Part shown: positions 1-7,601 of the stretch, piece after piece
Layout of the letters: the number at the start of each line of letters is the position of its first letter
Position numbering within the stretch: position 1 is the stretch's first letter
NCBI GenBank assembly: GCA_900539185.1
Contig: UQBG01000005.1
Coordinates: 1 to 64,000, forward strand
Source of the DNA: an uncultured Clostridium sp.
GTDB taxonomy: Bacteria; Bacillota; Clostridia; Lachnospirales; Lachnospiraceae
DNA length: 64,000 nt
Direction of reading: 5' to 3'
Position numbers and translations under genes: made by a program
Notes under the pieces: model-generated
What the model saw: only the letters and a program-made list of their open reading frames with translations
Told to the model about the DNA's origin: nothing
Databases searched by the model: none

Positions 1-47
1 AAGCAGGGTTTTTCATTAACTACTGATTTTACATGGAGGATTTTATT

Positions 48-890
48 ATGTACGATGAAATATTTTGCCAGATTACAAATGCTGCAAACAAACGGAATCT
101 AAGAGATTCTACTATTCATGCTTACTGTACAAGTATTGCTCACTTTTTAAAATATACTGATAAGCCAATAGATGCGCTGACAACAGATGATGTTGACACA
201 TTTCTGACCGAAAAAAGACTTTCCGGGATTTCACCGGAAACATACAACCACTATCATTCCGGTATTCGTTTCTTTTATAAAAAAGTATTAAAGATGAATT
301 TGGATGACGATGATATCCCACGTATGAAAAGAGACAGGAGCCTGCCAATCGTACTTACGAAAGCAGAGATATCAGCGATTCTGGATGCAACGCCAAACCT
401 GAAACATAAAGCCATGATTGCTACAATGTATTCAGGTGGTCTTCGGGTATCAGAAGTCACGCACCTTCACTATGATGACATTTCACGCACCAATAAAACA
501 ATACACATCCGTGATAGCAAAAGCCGCTTTGACCGTTATACCCTGCTTGCTGACCGTACACTTGAGATACTTACAGAATACTGGTTTAAATGCGGCAGAC
601 CAACAGGGATTCTGTTTCCAAGTTCATGGTCTGGCGATTATCTTGTGAAGGACAGTGTCATTCAGTTCTTTCGTAAAAGTGCAAAAAGGGCTGGAATTGA
701 GAAGCATGTCTCTACACACTGTTTGCGCCATAGTTTCGCAAGCCATCTGTTTGAGGCCGGGTGTGACGTGAAATATATTCAGGCCCTTTTGGGACACCGT
801 GATCCAAGATCAACAGAGATTTATCTTCATGTAAGCAATAAGACTCTGCTCGGTATTAAAAGCCCATTTGATGAGATGGGTGGTGAGTAA
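48..890 (+). CDS. Tyrosine recombinase (XerC/D-like) paired with an IS91-like transposase
   Basis: Tyrosine site-specific recombinase of 280 residues. The N-terminal half looks like a SAM-like core-binding domain. The C-terminal half carries the catalytic set: Arg in SGGLRVSEV, HCLRHSF (HxLR), LLGHRD, and a nucleophile Tyr in STEIYLHV. I chose the ATG at 48 because GGAGG lies at 35-39; an in-frame ATG at 33 would overlap that ribosome site. Two bases separate its stop from the GTG of the transposase, so the two are translationally coupled. Small integrases beside IS91-family transposases are known in Firmicutes. It lacks the extra helix region typical of integron integrases as far as can be read. 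Its exact role in transposition is inferred. Confidence 0.9.
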   Translation: MYDEIFCQITNAANKRNLRDSTIHAYCTSIAHFLKYTDKPIDALTTDDVDTFLTEKRLSGISPETYNHYHSGIRFFYKKVLKMNLDDDDIPRMKRDRSLPIVLTKAEISAILDATPNLKHKAMIATMYSGGLRVSEVTHLHYDDISRTNKTIHIRDSKSRFDRYTLLADRTLEILTEYWFKCGRPTGILFPSSWSGDYLVKDSVIQFFRKSAKRAGIEKHVSTHCLRHSFASHLFEAGCDVKYIQALLGHRDPRSTEIYLHVSNKTLLGIKSPFDEMGGE

Positions 891-892
891 TC

Positions 893-2068
893 GTGGAAAA
901 ATCTTGTACGATACAGAATGTCTTTGAACGGTTTTATCCTGTTTATGAAAAAACACATGAGCTTCCTGCTCACCACAGAAAAGCAGCTTTTCACATCATG
1001 AAGTGTAAAACCGGGGTTTTTGGTGTGAACATAAGTGTCTGTGAGGACTGTGGATGTATCAGCATTCACAATAACTCTTGTAGAAGCAGGTGTTGCCCTA
1101 TGTGTCAGGAGTTTCCGAAAGAAAAATGGATTGATGCCCAGAAGGAGAATGTACTGGATGCACCTTATTATCATGTGGTATTCACAGTCCCTGAGGAATT
1201 GAATCCTATCATTTATAGCAATCAGAAACTTCTGTATGATGCACTGTATCATGCTGCATCATCCACTCTGGACAAGCTGGCGAAAGATTCAAAGTATCTG
1301 GGAGCTGACATCGGATATATCTGTATTCTTCATACATGGGGTTCTGCAATGAATTATCATCCTCATATCCATACAATTGTTCTTGGTGGCGGACTTGATA
1401 AGGACAGCAAATGGAAAGATACCGGTGGGAAGTTTTTTCTCCCGTATGGGGTCATTGCAAAAGTGTTCCGTGGGAAATATTTGTGCGAATTAAAAAGCCT
1501 GTGGAATGATTCAAAGCTTGAGTTTCATGGTACAGCGGAGAAATATCAAAACCACTATTGTTTCAAAGAACTTCTCAATGAGTGCTATAAAAAAGACTGG
1601 GTTGCTTATTGTAAGGAAACATTTAATGGAGCACAGTCAGTCATAAATTATCTTGGGAAATATACTCACAGGATAGCAATCAGTAATCATCGGATCAAGT
1701 CCATGACGGAAGCAACTGTTACATATGCTGTAAAAGACTATAAAAACAAAGGTCAGTGGAAAGAGAAAACAGTTCCGGGCGAGGAATTCATCCGTCGATT
1801 TTTAATGCATGTTCCTCCAAAACGTTTTGTCAGAATCCGGCACTATGGTTTGCTGTCGTGCCGAAACAAGAGCAAAAAGATGACGCACTGTAGAAATCTG
1901 CTTGGATGTAAAAAATATATTTCTGCATTGAAAAATCGAAGTGCCGCTGAAATGATAAAGCTGCTATATAACATAGATGTATGCAGGTGTTCTTCCTGTG
2001 GAGGAAAAATGGTTCCACATCTTCCAGATAAGCATACACCATCTGTTTTAGCGCATATGAGATGTTAA
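893..2068 (+). CDS. IS91-family transposase (HUH, rolling-circle)
   Basis: Transposase of 391 residues with the IS91/IS801 domain order. An N-terminal cysteine-rich zinc-binding region spans about residues 50-71 (CEDCGC, CRSRCCPMC). An HUH metal-binding motif HPHIH lies near 156-160. The catalytic-tyrosine motif YLGKYTHRIAISN lies near 253-265. A second Cys cluster (CRCSSCGG) is near the C-terminus. These are hallmarks of rolling-circle transposases that nick one strand and move without target duplication. It starts with GTG, two bases after the recombinase stop. Length and motifs look intact, so it may be active. Confidence 0.92.
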   Translation: MEKSCTIQNVFERFYPVYEKTHELPAHHRKAAFHIMKCKTGVFGVNISVCEDCGCISIHNNSCRSRCCPMCQEFPKEKWIDAQKENVLDAPYYHVVFTVPEELNPIIYSNQKLLYDALYHAASSTLDKLAKDSKYLGADIGYICILHTWGSAMNYHPHIHTIVLGGGLDKDSKWKDTGGKFFLPYGVIAKVFRGKYLCELKSLWNDSKLEFHGTAEKYQNHYCFKELLNECYKKDWVAYCKETFNGAQSVINYLGKYTHRIAISNHRIKSMTEATVTYAVKDYKNKGQWKEKTVPGEEFIRRFLMHVPPKRFVRIRHYGLLSCRNKSKKMTHCRNLLGCKKYISALKNRSAAEMIKLLYNIDVCRCSSCGGKMVPHLPDKHTPSVLAHMRC

Positions 2069-2246
2069 AATATACAACTGAATACTTCAAAAAACTTCCG
2101 CAAAGGGAGTTTGTTTGTCATGCCTAAAAATAATTCTTTTGGCAAAAGCCAGCTGTCAATAAAACACGAGATATGATAAACTTATAAAAGAGAGCAAAGA
2201 TTGAATTCCCATAGATAGTGGCGAAAGGGACGCGACTTTGTTCACC

Positions 2247-2337
2247 AAGGAAAAATCGAAATTGATGTAAACGAAAGGGCAGTTTGATAAAACCGCAAGA
2301 CTGCTTTTTCGTTTACACCAACTCCGATTGTTTCCTT
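2247..2337. repeat. Long imperfect hairpin (attC-like) next to the IS91-like end
   Basis: Two arms, 2247-2283 and 2300-2337, pair over about 37 positions. There is one bulged base, a few mismatches and two G-T pairs, around a 16-base loop. The outer part holds AAGGAAA/TTTCCTT, and flanking GTT (2240-2242) and AAC (2338-2340) are also complementary. The left arm contains the island motif AAAATCGAAATT. The right arm gives a short T-run, so the site could also stop transcription. It lies directly before the ribosome site of the next gene. The long palindrome with an extrahelical base recalls integron attC sites, but no proper R-box is visible. Confidence 0.6.
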
Positions 2338-2361
2338 AACAATTTGTAGGAGGAATGAATC

Positions 2362-2850
2362 ATGTTATTGTTGTTACAGAACGTATTGTATTGTTTATTG
2401 TATGTTATGCTGATAAAATGTGCAGTAAAGAACGATGGGCTTAATTGCTTATACTTTTATCCAAAAGAATATATAGAAGAAGCAGAAAAACGCGGAATTG
2501 CCAATAAGGAAACGGTTATGAAAAAATCAAAGTGGTTTATGATTCCGTTTTGTGTCATCATATTTGTAGCTCTGATTCTGATTATTTCCATTTGGAATCA
2601 TGTTACGGATTTTAAAACAGCATATTTTCAATCCTTTCTTTTTCTTGTAATTATGAACTGGTTTGATGGGATTGTGATTGACAGATTATGGGTAGGGCAC
2701 AGCAAAATCTGGCATATAGAAGGTATGGAAGATGTTTCTTATGTTAAGTCCTGGAAGACAGTACTGATAAAACGAGGAGCGGCTACAGTGGTATACATGC
2801 TTGTGGCACTTGTGGTAGCCGGAATCGTGGTATTGATCAGTAAAATATGA
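2362..2850 (+). CDS. Small integral membrane protein, unknown function
   Basis: Protein of 162 residues with about four hydrophobic segments: one at the N-terminus (1-17), one near 58-77, one near 87-102, and one at the C-terminus (about 142-160). A charged loop of about 40 residues lies between the first two. AGGAGGAATG gives a strong ribosome site. I do not recognise the family. It is the first cargo gene after the IS91-like element and is followed 49 bases later by an acetyltransferase, with a GRRAAATCGRAAT-type inverted repeat between them. Confidence 0.7.
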   Translation: MLLLLQNVLYCLLYVMLIKCAVKNDGLNCLYFYPKEYIEEAEKRGIANKETVMKKSKWFMIPFCVIIFVALILIISIWNHVTDFKTAYFQSFLFLVIMNWFDGIVIDRLWVGHSKIWHIEGMEDVSYVKSWKTVLIKRGAATVVYMLVALVVAGIVVLISKI

Positions 2851-2891
2851 CAATTCCAATTTTTGAAACTGAGAAATCGGAATTGGTGGAG
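2851..2891. repeat. Intergenic inverted repeat with GAGAAATCGGAATT motif
   Basis: CAATTCCAATTT (about 2852-2863) pairs with AAATCGGAATTG with a single mismatch, around an 11-base loop. This 35-base hairpin fills nearly the whole gap between the membrane protein and the acetyltransferase, just before the GGAGG of the latter. The right arm belongs to the motif also found near 2252, 5002 and 10769. Confidence 0.55.
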
Positions 2892-2899
2892 GAATATCC

Positions 2900-3484
2900 A
2901 TGATAAAAGTGGAAAATAAATCAAGGAAAGAAATTGCAGACATTGGCAGAAGAATCGGTGAGGCATTTGCTGATGAAAAAGCCGGAACTGTTACGATGCT
3001 CACAAGAGAGCAAACAATAAAAGGCTTTGAGATTATGACGGAATGGTTTTACAGAGCAGGAACTCTGTATACCACATCGGAAATAGGAGAGGGATATCTT
3101 GCTTATTGGAGTAAGAGGGCAAAACCTTCAATGGGTCCGACCTTACATATGATCAAGCGACTTTTATGCGAGTTACCGCTTAAGGCACTGATAGCTATGG
3201 CACAAAGCGGAGACGAACAGTATGCGAAGATTTTCAAAAAAGAGCATGACTATATTGCAGTATCCATGGTTGTTGTCCTGCGAGAATTTCAGGGGAAAGG
3301 ATATATGCGCAAGATTTTGGAGCAACCTTTTGCCGAGGCGGACACAAAGGATATTCCCTGTATTCTGGATACTGATACGCCGTTAAAAGTAAAAAAATAT
3401 ACTCGATGTGGAATGGAACTATGTGGCGAGAAAAAATTGAAAAATGGCATTTCACTGTATACGATGGCGTATAATAAAAATTAA
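2900..3484 (+). CDS. GNAT-family N-acetyltransferase
   Basis: Protein of 194 residues with a GNAT fold. The acetyl-CoA binding signature lies in VVVLREFQGKGYMRKIL (about residues 124-140), with the expected preceding beta strand (YIAVSMVVV), followed by the strand/helix pair ending in YTRCGMELCGEK. Substrate unknown; relatives are often annotated only as GNAT. The start is supported by GGAGG seven bases upstream. It sits in a row of unrelated small cargo genes, which suggests horizontal acquisition. Confidence 0.8.
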   Translation: MIKVENKSRKEIADIGRRIGEAFADEKAGTVTMLTREQTIKGFEIMTEWFYRAGTLYTTSEIGEGYLAYWSKRAKPSMGPTLHMIKRLLCELPLKALIAMAQSGDEQYAKIFKKEHDYIAVSMVVVLREFQGKGYMRKILEQPFAEADTKDIPCILDTDTPLKVKKYTRCGMELCGEKKLKNGISLYTMAYNKN

Positions 3485-3561
3485 TATGGATAGTGGAAAT
3501 GAAATGTTTCAAATGTTGGATGAACTAAGATGATAATTCTAAGTTGTAAAGGTGGGGCATT

Positions 3562-4053
3562 ATGAAGAATATTTTAATTCATGGGCTAGGGCAAAATCAT
3601 AAAAGTTGGAATGAAACCATCAAATTTTTAGAGATAGATAATATAGATGTTCTTTGTCCTGCACTTTTTAAAATGTCAAGTGGCAATAGCAATGATTATC
3701 AAAACATATTTTCTTCTTTCTCTGATTTCTGTAACAATCAGGAAGGAAAACTTAATTTATGTGGACTTTCATTAGGTGGAATATTGGCATTGGATTATGT
3801 AAAAAAGTATCCAGAAAAAGTAAACTCAATGAGCAATCACAATATAAAAAACGGTTTGGATAAAATTAATTGCAAAAGCCTAATATTGTGCGGAAGTAAA
3901 GATAAAGCGAATATGAAAAGTGCTAAACAAATTAGTCAGAGTATAAGAAAAAGTGAATTCAAAATAGTTAAAGATTCTTCCCATGAGGTTAATGTTGATA
4001 ATCCAAAGGAACTTGCACACATAATTTATGATTTTTGGAAGGAATTTCTGTAA
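3562..4053 (+). CDS. Alpha/beta hydrolase, cap region apparently deleted
   Basis: Protein of 163 residues. It has the HGLGQNH oxyanion region at the N-terminus, the nucleophile elbow CGLSLGG (about residue 70), an acid in LCGSKDKAN, and the catalytic His in DSSHEVN. Family members are usually about 220-230 residues. Here the text jumps from YPEKVNSM directly to NHNIKNGLDKINCKSL, so roughly 60 residues that normally form the cap between strand 6 and the acid strand appear missing, in frame. All three triad residues remain. It may be a degraded gene or a minimal hydrolase; substrate unknown. GGTGGGG precedes the ATG. Confidence 0.7.
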   Translation: MKNILIHGLGQNHKSWNETIKFLEIDNIDVLCPALFKMSSGNSNDYQNIFSSFSDFCNNQEGKLNLCGLSLGGILALDYVKKYPEKVNSMSNHNIKNGLDKINCKSLILCGSKDKANMKSAKQISQSIRKSEFKIVKDSSHEVNVDNPKELAHIIYDFWKEFL

Positions 4054-4084
4054 CGCAAATTCCAATTTGAAAGGATAACCATTC

Positions 4085-4294
4085 ATGACAGAATGTTTAT
4101 TTCAATATGACAGACTATATCTGAACGCAGCCTACCACGAACCGGATGAACACAGACATCTTCTGTCTCACATGATTATTGGAGTTTCTCAAAGAGTAAG
4201 GTGCAGTGTGAATCATTATGAATTTGCAGCTTTATGCGTCGGTCTTTTTTGGAGAAGAGAGAAGAAGAAAGGAGATAAGTCCGCTTTACTTTGA
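4085..4294 (+). pseudogene. Short fragment, possibly N-terminus of a cupin/AraC-type regulator
   Basis: Open frame of 69 residues preceded by AAAGGAT. The N-terminal text (LYLNAAYHEPDEHRHL, then SHMIIGVS and a Val-Asn-His strand) resembles the sensor part of AraC-type regulators. The frame then runs into a basic tail and stops before any DNA-binding domain. I regard it as a truncated remnant. The identification is weak and rests on general pattern only. Confidence 0.35.
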
Positions 4295-4373
4295 TTAAAA
4301 AGTATCGTATAGTAAACATTGGTTAATGACAACTAACTTGTGCGAAGTGTGGATTATAGGAGGTGCACTTGAT

Positions 4374-4976
4374 ATGAAAAATTCTATCGGGGTATTATCA
4401 GTAAGTAAGTTCTATCATAGTGCGGTTAAGGCTGAACTAAAAAGGCGTGGATTTCAAAAGAATACCGCAAAGAAAATAATAAAGACGCACAAAGAAATTA
4501 TGAACAGGGCGAAAGAAATTGGCAACTCAAGGCTCGTGAGCAGTTATGTAATGGGAAGCTATTTTATTGCAATGAACCGCAGCACAGGTAAGTCGCCGGA
4601 GGAGAACTACCAGATATTCAGAGATGGACTTTGTGCTTCGTCTTTATTCAGGAAAGTGATGGGAGATGCGGAAAGCTATCTGTCGCCTAAGAAGATGGAA
4701 GGACGTTTGAAGTGGTCCGAAGAAAGTCATAAGAGAAAATATGAAAATGACTGGGTGGTTGATATATTACCGGGAAATGACGAGTATGATCTTGGATATG
4801 ATTATCTTGAGTGTGGAATTTGTAAGTTGTGCAATGATGAGGGATGCCCGGAATTAGCACAATACTTGTGTCGTATGGACTTTGTGCTTGCCGATATTAT
4901 GAACATGAAGCTTGTGAGAACGGGGACTATTGCCGAGGGAGCCAAATATTGTGATTTCAGGTACAGCAGACAGTAA
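4374..4976 (+). CDS. L-2-amino-thiazoline-4-carboxylate hydrolase-family protein (copy 1)
   Basis: Protein of 200 residues of the ATC-hydrolase-like family. Family features seen are the C-terminal Cys-rich part (GYDYLECGICKLCNDEG), the late LCRMDFVLADIM segment and the closing LVRTGTIAEGAKYCDFRY. The named member converts thiazoline carboxylate toward cysteine in Pseudomonas, but most clostridial relatives are untested. I chose the ATG at 4374 because AGGAGG lies eight bases upstream; the frame is open back to 4326. A second family member lies at 12907-13572, at the far side of the island. The real substrate is unknown. Confidence 0.75.
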   Translation: MKNSIGVLSVSKFYHSAVKAELKRRGFQKNTAKKIIKTHKEIMNRAKEIGNSRLVSSYVMGSYFIAMNRSTGKSPEENYQIFRDGLCASSLFRKVMGDAESYLSPKKMEGRLKWSEESHKRKYENDWVVDILPGNDEYDLGYDYLECGICKLCNDEGCPELAQYLCRMDFVLADIMNMKLVRTGTIAEGAKYCDFRYSRQ

Positions 4977-5028
4977 AAATTCAGCTTGTAGAATTGGAAA
5001 AATCGAAATATGAAGGAGGAATATTTCA
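4977..5028. repeat. Intergenic copy of the GAAAAATCGAAAT motif
   Basis: Between the hydrolase-family gene and the methyltransferase gene, TTGGAAAAATCGAAATAT (from about 4995) repeats the island motif, followed by the AAGGAGG ribosome site. The left partner (AATTCAGC) is short, so the inverted structure is weaker than at 2247 or 2851. Confidence 0.4.
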
Positions 5029-5640
5029 ATGAGCTTTTTTGAAAATACCCGTAAGCCACAAGGATTCGGCGGAAAATTGATGACAAAGATGATGAACAGC
5101 GGCCACTCCAGGCTATCGCAATGGGGGTTCTCGAATATCTCTGTAAATCCGGACGCTGAGGTGCTGGATGTTGGATGCGGAGGTGGTGCAAACATTGCGG
5201 TCTGGCTGAACAAATGCAGGAAGGGCCATGTGACAGGATTGGATTATTCGGAGGTTAGTGTGGCAGAATCTCAAAAATTGAACGCTGCCGCCATTCAACA
5301 GGGAAAATGCAAGGTCGTTCAGGGAGATGTATCTGCCATCCCATTTCCAGATGCAAATTTTGATCATGTCTCAGCTTTTGAGACGGTTTACTTCTGGCCA
5401 GAACTGAAAAAATGCTTTTCTGAGGTAAATCGTGTTTTGAAAGACGGAGGAACCTTCCTGATTTGTAACGAGAGCGACGGAATGAATGCCTCAGACGATA
5501 AATGGACAAAGATAATTGATGGTATGAAGATTTATAATTGCGATCAACTTATCACCGCTTTAAAAGAAGCAGGTTTTATGGAAATAAAACCATATGCCGA
5601 TGCCAAAAATCATTGGCTTTGTATTGTGGCAACAAAATAG
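5029..5640 (+). CDS. Class I SAM-dependent methyltransferase
   Basis: Protein of 203 residues with a Rossmann methyltransferase core. Motif I is VLDVGCGGGANI (about residues 45-56), the acidic residue after strand 2 lies in VTGLDYS, motif II is around QGDVSAIPFPDANFD, and VNRVLKDGG is the post-motif helix. It resembles the UbiE/Methyltransf_11 group. The substrate cannot be read from sequence. AAGGAGG precedes the ATG, and an intrinsic terminator follows the stop. Confidence 0.85.
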   Translation: MSFFENTRKPQGFGGKLMTKMMNSGHSRLSQWGFSNISVNPDAEVLDVGCGGGANIAVWLNKCRKGHVTGLDYSEVSVAESQKLNAAAIQQGKCKVVQGDVSAIPFPDANFDHVSAFETVYFWPELKKCFSEVNRVLKDGGTFLICNESDGMNASDDKWTKIIDGMKIYNCDQLITALKEAGFMEIKPYADAKNHWLCIVATK

Positions 5641-5663
5641 ATAAATTCAAGTTTGCCAACTTG

Positions 5664-5706
5664 CCCTTTGAGAGAGGAGAAATCTTTTTCTCAAAGGGGT
5701 TTTTCT
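5664..5706 (+). terminator. Intrinsic terminator after the methyltransferase gene
   Basis: CCCTTTGAGA (5664-5673) pairs with TCTCAAAGGG (5689-5698), followed by a T-rich tract. It separates the methyltransferase from the relic downstream. Confidence 0.85.
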
Positions 5707-5761
5707 ATTTATACGGATATTCGCAAACTACAAGATAAAGCCAAAACTTCATATACTCTAA

Positions 5762-6058
5762 ACACAAGGAGGTTGCAAGTTATGGGATGCAGGAGAAAAG
5801 GGACTTACATTATCTGCTTTTGAATGGGAGAAGGATAGAAAAACGCTGATATATGGGCAGGTAGACTATATGTATGGAGAAGCACTTTATAAGCCTGAAA
5901 TGAAAGAAGGAAATCCTATAAGGTTATATAGTTTGGATGAAATCACGGAGATATTCGGTAAATTAGGACTTCGTATTTGTAACAGCTTTGCTGACTTCAG
6001 TGGAAAGCCGAGTTCTGATAATGATATTCAATTGATGGTTTATTCCATACGAGAATAA
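5762..6058 (+). pseudogene. C-terminal relic of a SAM methyltransferase
   Basis: An open stretch after a stop at 5759-5761 encodes about 98 residues without a proper start. It reads like the last part of a methyltransferase: FEWEKDRKTLIYG, then YMYGEALYKPEM, the IRLYSLDEITEIFGKLGLRI helix typical of the C-terminal variable region, and a final strand (IQLMVYSI). The SAM-binding half is absent. The first ATG with a ribosome site (5782) is in another frame and gives only 14 codons. I read it as a decayed gene. Confidence 0.65.
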
Positions 6059-6082
6059 AAATAGAGTAGACGAATTATTTAG

Positions 6083-6124
6083 CAATCTTCATCAAATCTT
6101 TATTTTTTTCTGTTAGGTTATATT
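6083..6124 (+). promoter_or_regulatory. Probable activator-dependent promoter with 11-base direct repeats, upstream of the peptide-resistance operon
   Basis: AATCTT occurs at 6084-6089 and again at 6095-6100, exactly 11 bases apart. That is the spacing used by OmpR/PhoB-type response regulators. A -10-like TATATT lies at 6119-6124, and no good -35 box is present. A class II activated promoter for the LanR-like regulator encoded downstream is inferred. A separate dyad (ATATTTCA at 6120-6127, TGAAATAT at 6136-6143) overlaps the transcript start. Confidence 0.45.
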
Positions 6125-6162
6125 TCAGTAAGAAATGAAATATGGAAGGAAGGATAGTAAAG

Positions 6163-6876
6163 ATGGAAATGATGTTGCAGACACAAAATTTGTGTAAATA
6201 TTTTAGAAAGCAGAAAGCGGTAAATAATGTTTCACTTAATATCGAAAAGGAACAGATTTATGGACTGCTTGGACCGAATGGCGCTGGTAAATCTACCACA
6301 TTGAAAATGCTGACCGGTATGATGAAACCAACTGCAGGAAAGATTTACTTTGATGGAAAACTTTTGGATAGGAAAGATTTATCAAAAATAGGAGCGTTAA
6401 TTGAAAATCCGCCTATTTATGAAAATCTTTCCGCCAGAGAGAATTTGAAGGTAAGACAATTATTGCTTGGTACAGATGAAAACAGAATTGATGAGGTCTT
6501 GCAGATTGTATCACTTACAAACACCGGAAAGAAGAAAGCAGGACAGTTTTCTTTGGGGATGAAGCAAAGACTAGGCATTGCAATGGCATTGCTTGGAGAA
6601 CCGGAACTTTTGATATTGGATGAACCTACGAATGGATTAGATCCAATAGGCATCGAGGAATTACGAGAGCTGATCCGATCTTTTCCGGAACAGGGAATCA
6701 CTGTAATTCTCTCCAGTCATATTCTCTCAGAGGTACAGTTACTTGCAGATAAAGTCGGGATTATTTCAGGTGGAATCTTAGGATACGAAGGAGCATTAAA
6801 GCAGGGAGATAATCTTGAAGATTTGTTTATGAATGTGGTAAGAAAAAACCAGAAAGCAGGTGAAATCCATGGTTAA
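6163..6876 (+). CDS. Lantibiotic-immunity-type ABC transporter ATPase (LanF/BcrA-like)
   Basis: ATP-binding subunit of 237 residues. Walker A is GPNGAGKST (about residue 39), the signature is FSLGMKQRLGIAMAL, Walker B is LLILDEPTNGLD, and the switch His lies in ILSSHILSEV. This is the DrrA/BcrA/LanF class, which pairs with two different permeases to remove peptide antibiotics from the membrane. I chose the ATG at 6163, ten bases after GGAAGGAAGG; an ATG at 6142 sits on the ribosome site. Its 3' end overlaps the next gene. With the four following genes it forms a CprABC/CprRK-like or LanFEG-RK resistance operon. No lanthipeptide precursor gene is visible nearby. Confidence 0.88.
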   Translation: MEMMLQTQNLCKYFRKQKAVNNVSLNIEKEQIYGLLGPNGAGKSTTLKMLTGMMKPTAGKIYFDGKLLDRKDLSKIGALIENPPIYENLSARENLKVRQLLLGTDENRIDEVLQIVSLTNTGKKKAGQFSLGMKQRLGIAMALLGEPELLILDEPTNGLDPIGIEELRELIRSFPEQGITVILSSHILSEVQLLADKVGIISGGILGYEGALKQGDNLEDLFMNVVRKNQKAGEIHG

Positions 6877-7600
6877 TATTATAAAAGCAGAACATCAAAA
6901 AGCCAAAAGAACCATGCGAAAAAAGTTTATCTGGGGATTTCCTCTTCTTACATTTGTCATGGCATTTATATTTACTCTTGGGATGACAAATGCTTATGCA
7001 GAAAGTGTTTGGAACTGGTGGTATACACTTTTGCTGCCGGGGATGATTGCTCTATTTTGTTATCTTTCTGTGGCGCAGGAGAAAAAGATAAAATACTATC
7101 ATTTAATGACTATTCCCACAGACAGAAGAAAATTGTTGCTGGGGAAAATTATTTATATTGGGTACATGATTTTGTTTTCTAATGTGATTGTGTTTGCAGG
7201 AGCAACGCTTGGAGGCTTTCTTCTAACGACACATGTTCCAGTTGGAGGAGCGTTGATTGCAGTATTGTTTCTGACGGTTTCTGAGTTATGGGAGATTCCG
7301 GTAGCTTTATTTTTAAGTGAACGATTTGGAATGATTGTAAACCTGTTCGTCTGCCTGTTTATTACCGTCAGCGGTGTGGTAATATCACAAACCAGAATCT
7401 GGTATGTACTTGTTTCTGCAATCCCTATGCGAATGATGTGCCCGTTGCTTCATGTTTTACCAAATGGACTTGCCGCAGAAGCAGGGAATCCTCTTTTGGA
7501 TACGGGAGTCATTGTTCCGGGAATGTGTCTCTCAATCATCTGGTTTGTTTTTGTAACGGTTCTGTTTTTGAAATGGTTTGAGAGAAGAGAGGTGAAATAA
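6869..7600 (+). CDS. LanE/MutE-type ABC permease subunit
   Basis: Permease of 243 residues with six or so hydrophobic segments and no ATP-binding motif. It fits the EpiE/MutE family of lantibiotic-immunity permeases (N-terminal IIKAEHQKAKRTMRKKF, first helix FPLLTFVMAFIFTLGM). ATG at 6869 overlaps the end of the ATPase gene by eight bases; a GTG at 6860 is the alternative start. The next gene starts one base after its stop, so the three transport genes are translationally coupled. Confidence 0.85.
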   Translation: MVNIIKAEHQKAKRTMRKKFIWGFPLLTFVMAFIFTLGMTNAYAESVWNWWYTLLLPGMIALFCYLSVAQEKKIKYYHLMTIPTDRRKLLLGKIIYIGYMILFSNVIVFAGATLGGFLLTTHVPVGGALIAVLFLTVSELWEIPVALFLSERFGMIVNLFVCLFITVSGVVISQTRIWYVLVSAIPMRMMCPLLHVLPNGLAAEAGNPLLDTGVIVPGMCLSIIWFVFVTVLFLKWFERREVK

Positions 7601-7601
7601 G

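Larger units (their letters stand above)
48..2246 (+). mobile_element. IS91-like element (recombinase plus transposase)
   Basis: The two coupled genes define an IS91-like unit. IS91 elements prefer GAAC or CAAG next to the origin end. Downstream of the transposase there is GTTC (2240-2243, the complement of GAAC) followed closely by CAAG (2246-2249). The right boundary is therefore placed near 2243-2246 by inference. The left end lies before the window or in the first 47 bases and cannot be fixed. The 170 bases after the transposase stop carry no gene and would hold the origin end. Confidence 0.55.

Noticed and set aside
2247..2337. Calling the long hairpin a true integron attC site
   Set aside because: No GTTRRRY/RYYYAAC box pair is present in the right places, and the nearby recombinase lacks features of integron integrases. 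Only the general shape agrees.
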